From Rhodothermales bacterium (lineage in GTDB: Bacteria > Bacteroidota > Rhodothermia > Rhodothermales > JABDKH01): 38,183 bases of DNA. The notes beneath the pieces are model-generated. The model was given only the letters and a program-made list of their open reading frames with translations, had not been told where the DNA came from and made no database searches. Location of the stretch: contig JABDKO010000241.1 of NCBI GenBank assembly GCA_013002165.1, positions 1 through 38,183 of the forward strand. The letters are read 5' to 3'. The translations under genes were made by a program, and so were the position numbers. Below, piece by piece: positions 34,997 through 38,183 of this stretch (position 1 is its first letter; the number at the start of each line of letters is the position of its first letter).

Positions 34997-37006
34997 TCAG
35001 GCTAGAGCATCTTTTAATCGGAAGATCGGAGCACACTCTGAAAAACGGTCTGCTGTACCCACAATTACAAGTCGATCGCCTTCGAGAACCCTGAAATCAC
35101 CCGCCGGACTGGCAATAGTCTGGTTTTGTCTGCGAACCGCAATGACGGTCAATCCATACTTCCGTCGCAATGCCAGATCTTCGAGGGTTTTGTCGGCAGC
35201 GTGTGAACCTGGCCGCACGGCAACTGCTCGAGTGTGCATACCCTCTTCGTCCAATCCCTGCAAGACCATCAGGTGCGCCTCCTGAATGCTTCCTCTCATG
35301 ATTCCATAGTCTTCTGACCTGATCATGCGCACGTGACGGTCAATCTCCTCGCGCGGTATCATGTAGGCTCCCAGGACATGAGTGAAAATGCGAACGGTGG
35401 TTTCCATTTCTTCGGGAACGACAATATCTGCTCCTTCATTCTGAAGGTGTTCCATATCGTTGAGATACCGTGTTCGAGCAATTATTTGGAGTGTCGGATT
35501 GATTGTTCGCGCAGCACGGATTATCCGGGGAGCAATCGCAGCATCGTTAATGACAATGACACATAGTTTTGCGGTCGGGACGCACGCTTCTTCCAGGATG
35601 TGCTCTTGAGAGGCGTCACCGAAGACTGTTTTGATATTTGCGGCATCCAGTTCCTCGAGCGTTTCGGGATTCAATTCAACAACAACCTCGGGAATTCCTG
35701 TATCGCGAAGGACCTGCACCAGGCGCTTTCCGGCAGGTCCGTAGCCGATAACGACTACATGATCCTCCAGCTGAGCCTCAACATGATGTTCTGTGCCTGA
35801 GCGCTCTGGCCGCTTCAACCCGGGCACCCGGCTCAAGAGGGCCCCAAACGCTGTCGATATTTGCATCTGCAGTGGCGTCAACAGCATGAGGAGAACGGTT
35901 GCCGCAATAAAGGTCTGTGCGCCTGCTTCACCCATTCCAGCCGGAGAAATTCCGGCTTCCCTGCCCGCCCTTTCAAGCACGAAGGAGAACTCTCCTATCT
36001 GGGCGAGGGCAAGTCCGACAGCCGCAGCAATGCGAATGGGATATCCGAGGATAACGATACTACCGGCTGTTGTGACAATCTTGATGACGATGACCGCGCC
36101 AGCCACGCCCAGGACCAGCGGCAAATTCGTGATGAGAAACCCAAGGTCCAGAAGCATGCCGACTGACACGAAGAAGACAGCATTGAATACAATCCGAAGT
36201 GGCAATATCTCACTCAATGCCTGTTCGCTGTATCTGGATTCGCTTGCTACCAGTCCGGCCAGGAACGCACCGAGGGCAAGACTGACTCCCGCGAGACTCG
36301 ATGCTGCGGCTGTTCCAAAACAAATCGCTACCACCGTCAACAGAAACAACTCTCGCTTTCTGGTAAATGCGGCTCGCTCCAGGATCCACGGAACGATTCT
36401 CCGCGCAAGAATAAGTACGCCTGCTATCAGTAATGCAGCTTTCCCCAGAACAAAACCAATCTCCATCGGCGTGCCACCATTGCCTGCAAGGATCGGAACG
36501 AGCAAAACCATCAGGACGATGGCCAGATCCTGAAAAATCAGCACGGATAGAGTGATCCTGCCAGCGGGGGTGTCGGTTTCTTTTCGCTGAGATAGTAGCC
36601 CGAGTACAATAGCGGTCGAGCTAAGCGCGACCAGGAATCCGGTGTAAATACCTGCATTCACGTCCACGTCGAACATGGCAAGCAGTCCGACGATGAGTAC
36701 AATTGTCGTCACGACCTGGATACCACCGCCCACAAAGATTGCACGTCCAAGCCGTGACAGTTTTGCCAGGCTGAATTCGAGCCCGATCGTAAACAGCAAC
36801 AGTATTACACCGATCTCAGCGAGGATGTCGATAAGTTCGATGTTCTGAACAAGCCCAAGTCCCGTCGGGCCGATTACGACTCCGGTAATCAAAAAGCCAA
36901 CGATCGGAACAACACGCAATCGGTAACAGATGTACGCAATGAGAACACTGGCTGCAAACAGGGCAGCCATTTCATTCAGGAATAGAAGGCCGAATATCAC
37001 AATCAT
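34997..37006 (-). CDS. CPA2 cation/proton antiporter with RCK domains (KefB/YbaL-like)
   Basis: A 669-residue protein. The N-terminal 390 residues form about 12-13 membrane helices of the Na+/H+ exchanger fold (GFLITGVVIGPTGLGLV, FQDLAIVLMVLLVPILAG, SLALGAFLAGLVASES). A TrkA-N/RCK domain begins with DHVVVIGYGPAGKRLVQVL at about 411 and continues to FGDASQEHILEEA. A TrkA-C domain ends the protein (EGDRLVIVGTADRFSE). The RCK_N domain binds nucleotide and gates the antiporter, which probably exchanges K+ for H+. ATG start. It stands alone. Confidence 0.93.
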   Translation of the reverse strand: MIVIFGLLFLNEMAALFAASVLIAYICYRLRVVPIVGFLITGVVIGPTGLGLVQNIELIDILAEIGVILLLFTIGLEFSLAKLSRLGRAIFVGGGIQVVTTIVLIVGLLAMFDVDVNAGIYTGFLVALSSTAIVLGLLSQRKETDTPAGRITLSVLIFQDLAIVLMVLLVPILAGNGGTPMEIGFVLGKAALLIAGVLILARRIVPWILERAAFTRKRELFLLTVVAICFGTAAASSLAGVSLALGAFLAGLVASESRYSEQALSEILPLRIVFNAVFFVSVGMLLDLGFLITNLPLVLGVAGAVIVIKIVTTAGSIVILGYPIRIAAAVGLALAQIGEFSFVLERAGREAGISPAGMGEAGAQTFIAATVLLMLLTPLQMQISTAFGALLSRVPGLKRPERSGTEHHVEAQLEDHVVVIGYGPAGKRLVQVLRDTGIPEVVVELNPETLEELDAANIKTVFGDASQEHILEEACVPTAKLCVIVINDAAIAPRIIRAARTINPTLQIIARTRYLNDMEHLQNEGADIVVPEEMETTVRIFTHVLGAYMIPREEIDRHVRMIRSEDYGIMRGSIQEAHLMVLQGLDEEGMHTRAVAVRPGSHAADKTLEDLALRRKYGLTVIAVRRQNQTIASPAGDFRVLEGDRLVIVGTADRFSECAPIFRLKDALA

Positions 37007-37400
37007 TTAACAGGTTAGGAGGCGGAGGTGTAATCTAAGAAACTATCCGGCAACACGACCCCTATTTGCGGATTGCTACATCCAGGTTTGCGAAATAAAT
37101 ATTACTGAAGCCTGCGTGCGAAATCGCCGTACTCTCCATCGTCCGATAGATCCGGTTTGTTCTGCTATACCGATCGGCGACAATTCAGAAAGTACATGGT
37201 CAGCATCACCACACGCATCCCATTCTGAGACGAGATTGGCCACGGTGTGAGTCAGAATTGAGGTTGTACATCCGGTATGAACATCGGCGACAGAGTGAGG
37301 CCGACCAGACAAACGGTGGATGTGAGTTCGTGCAAAAGAGTCGCAACATTTCCGGACAAACGCCCGTAGCCAGAACGGTATTTATGTTACGCGCTCCACG
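37007..37400. other. Non-coding stretch, no firm feature
   Basis: Nearly 400 bases without a gene I can support. A 78-codon minus-strand frame (37076-37312) has no recognisable domain and uneven composition. A 10-bp direct repeat, ATCGGCGACA, occurs at 37173 and 37283. The stretch may hold the kef promoter and decayed sequence. Confidence 0.4.
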
Positions 37401-37580
37401 ATGAACAGAATATTGATTTTTATAGGTATTGCGTCTCTGGTCGTCTTTTTTGCGAACTGGAATCTGCTCTCGATTAATTTTGCTGACGCGCCAGGATTCT
37501 GGTGGGTCGTAGGTGGAGTACTCATATACAGTTTATGTATCCGAAAGGGGTGTTCAGGCAGGAAGTGTGCATCCTCCTGA
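37401..37580 (+). CDS. 59-residue membrane protein of unknown function
   Basis: A short ORF with two hydrophobic segments, about 4-18 (ILIFIGIASLVVFFA) and 33-46 (FWWVVGGVLIYSLC), separated by NWNLLSINFADAPG. The tail is short, basic and Cys-containing (CIRKGCSGRKC). ATG start; a TATTTATG sequence at 37379 resembles the -7 element in part. A strong terminator begins 18 bp after the stop. The ordered membrane pattern and terminator support a real gene; no family is recognised. Confidence 0.62.
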   Translation: MNRILIFIGIASLVVFFANWNLLSINFADAPGFWWVVGGVLIYSLCIRKGCSGRKCASS

Positions 37581-37598
37581 CATCAATTGCTTAGCATG

Positions 37599-37634
37599 AA
37601 AAAGGCCGCGAACATTGAGTTGGCGGCCTTTTTT
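37599..37634. terminator. Strong rho-independent terminator
   Basis: GGCCGC (37604-37609) pairs with GCGGCC (37623-37628), extended by an A5/T6 pair of runs on either side. The T-run suits termination of the plus-strand small gene; the A-run makes it usable in the other direction too. Confidence 0.88.
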
Positions 37635-37642
37635 AATTGGTG

Positions 37643-37695
37643 TCGCAACCGGTTGCGATAACTACCGAATCAAGGTTATCTGTCGCGACGCGACA
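37643..37695. repeat. Nested perfect palindromes
   Basis: Three dyads lie within 53 bp: TCGCAACCGGTTGCGA (37643-37658, perfect 16 bp), GATAAC (37657-37662) with GTTATC (37675-37680), and TGTCGCG-A-CGCGACA (37681-37695). They sit around the end of the T9SS remnant, next to the terminator. The role is unknown; recombination site, regulator site or decayed insertion end are all possible. Confidence 0.5.
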
Positions 37696-37877
37696 AACGA
37701 CTCGCCCACTATTCGGTAGATGTAGATGCCACTCGTTAAATGGGCTCCTTCTATATCTATTGTCAGGGTCTGGTGTCCAGGGAATTTACCTGAGAAAAGG
37801 TCGATCATGGCAAGTCTGATCATTAAACCTGCTAAGTGTTTCGCGCCGGTGGATTTCCGATTCCGGGTAGCAGGGTT
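37662..37877 (-). pseudogene. Orphan T9SS C-terminal sorting domain remnant
   Basis: On the minus strand a 71-codon frame, ended by TAG at 37664-37662, reads like a type A T9SS sorting domain: NPAT at its beginning, IRLAMIDLFSG in place of the VxLxVYDxxGR strand, LTIDIEGAHLTSGIYIYRI, and the ending FVASRQITLIR. About nine residues seem deleted after the second motif. A stop (TAA, 37880-37878) precedes NPAT, and no cargo domain lies upstream, where AT-rich regulatory sequence begins. It is therefore the leftover 3' end of a secreted-protein gene. Confidence 0.7.
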
Positions 37878-37910
37878 TTACCGGCTGAACCCCCGCAAGT
37901 TATCTGTATT

Positions 37911-38042
37911 TCGTAACATATTGCGAATTAAGCCAATTTTAGTCTATATAACGTAGTATACGACGAGTAACAATATTTCTTATAAATCGTAATATGTAAC
38001 GATTAGAAACTAATAAAATTACTAATTCTTAATATGCGACGA
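37911..38042. promoter_or_regulatory. Four-unit operator array upstream of the XRE regulator
   Basis: Four 16-bp units occur at 37911 (TCGTAACATATTGCGA), 37951 (ACGTAGTATACGACGA), 37987 (TCGTAATATGTAACGA) and 38027 (TCTTAATATGCGACGA). Shared form: TCGT-N8-ACGA dyads with an AT-rich core. Start-to-start distances are 40, 36 and 40 bp, close to whole helical turns. The last unit ends 14 bp before the regulator's ATG. The layout recalls the four TATCC-N8-GGATA operators of E. coli hipBA, so autoregulation by the encoded XRE protein is likely. The surrounding 150 bp are far richer in A+T than the rest of the window. Confidence 0.65.
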
Positions 38043-38056
38043 TTTAAGAGAAAAAC

Positions 38057-38183
38057 ATGACGATGACGGACAAAGCGATTCTGGAGGAAATGGGGCGGCG
38101 CATCGAGCGGGTGCGTATTGACTCCGACTTAACGCAGGCTGCATTAGCGAAGGAAGCCGGTCTGTCCAAACGGACGGTCGAGC
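38057..38183 (+). CDS. XRE-family HTH regulator, HipB-like antitoxin candidate (3' partial)
   Basis: The first 42 codons are present before the window ends. They read MTMTDKAILEEMGRRIERVR, then a helix-turn-helix (LTQAALAKEAGLSKRTVE). The TDKAILEEMGRRI opening followed at once by an XRE HTH is typical of short regulators found next to hipA-like kinase genes. ATG 38057 is used; ATG 38063 is in frame and also possible. The four-unit operator array just upstream supports an autoregulated toxin-antitoxin operon. The partner gene lies outside the window. Confidence 0.7.
   Translation, partial: MTMTDKAILEEMGRRIERVRIDSDLTQAALAKEAGLSKRTVE

Noticed and set aside
35793-36533. A 246-codon plus-strand open frame inside the antiporter gene
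   Set aside because: It is antisense to a clear CPA2 antiporter, with Arg/Ser/Pro-rich sequence typical of a shadow frame and no domain.
37076-37312. A 78-codon minus-strand frame as a gene
   Set aside because: No domain, no promoter or terminator, and odd composition; it cannot be told from chance.
37643-37695. A dif/Xer recombination site
   Set aside because: The inverted GATAAC/GTTATC arms are 12 bp apart, not the 6-8 bp core of dif-type sites, and the arm sequences do not match.

Overview
The window looks like chromosome from a T9SS-bearing member of the Bacteroidota/FCB group, most likely near Rhodothermia or Balneolia. The lineage clues are a secreted amylase ending in a type IX secretion (T9SS) sorting domain, a GWxTD-domain protein, one Bacteroidota-like -7 promoter element (TAGGTTTG), start sites without clear Shine-Dalgarno sequences, and sugar uptake by a MalEFG-type ABC importer rather than SusCD. 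This placement is inference; there is no rRNA here. I saw no tRNA, rRNA, CRISPR array or intact insertion sequence.

Layout. 1-5508: a starch-use operon, with the 3' part of a secreted GH13 amylase followed by a lipoprotein binding protein and two permeases; no ATPase gene is present. 5678-11011: an inner-membrane glycosyltransferase (minus), then a CDP-alcohol phosphatidyltransferase, FtsY, a GWxTD protein and Fmt (plus). 11042-16892: an RND/MMPL exporter (minus), divergent from a degenerate galactokinase-fold protein, followed by a MoxR ATPase and HPr kinase. 16936-23397: Smc and ClpB (minus), separated by an intergenic stretch unusually rich in TGCA. 23542-26625: a DUF493 protein, an unknown membrane protein and a TonB-dependent receptor. 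26648-30070: a small unknown protein, a GIY-YIG protein, an enoyl-CoA hydratase/isomerase and a secreted DUF885 peptidase. 30085-32533: a soluble triple-PAS histidine kinase with its NarL-type regulator. 32783-37006: NDH-2, a hemolysin III/PAQR protein and a KefB-like CPA2 antiporter.

37007-38183 differs from the rest. It holds a 59-residue membrane protein with a strong terminator, a nest of perfect palindromes, the decayed end of a T9SS cargo gene, and an AT-rich stretch with four 16-bp dyads of the form TCGT-N8-ACGA spaced 40, 36 and 40 bp. Directly after these begins an XRE-family regulator resembling HipB antitoxins, cut by the window end. This looks like the edge of an accessory island with a HipBA-like toxin-antitoxin module.

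The two most interesting items are that four-operator array and the protein at 13583-14815. The latter keeps the galactokinase/GHMP fold pattern along its whole length but has lost both glycine-rich nucleotide loops and the catalytic aspartate, so it is probably a pseudokinase with a regulatory or scaffold role. Most of the rest is ordinary housekeeping and transport.
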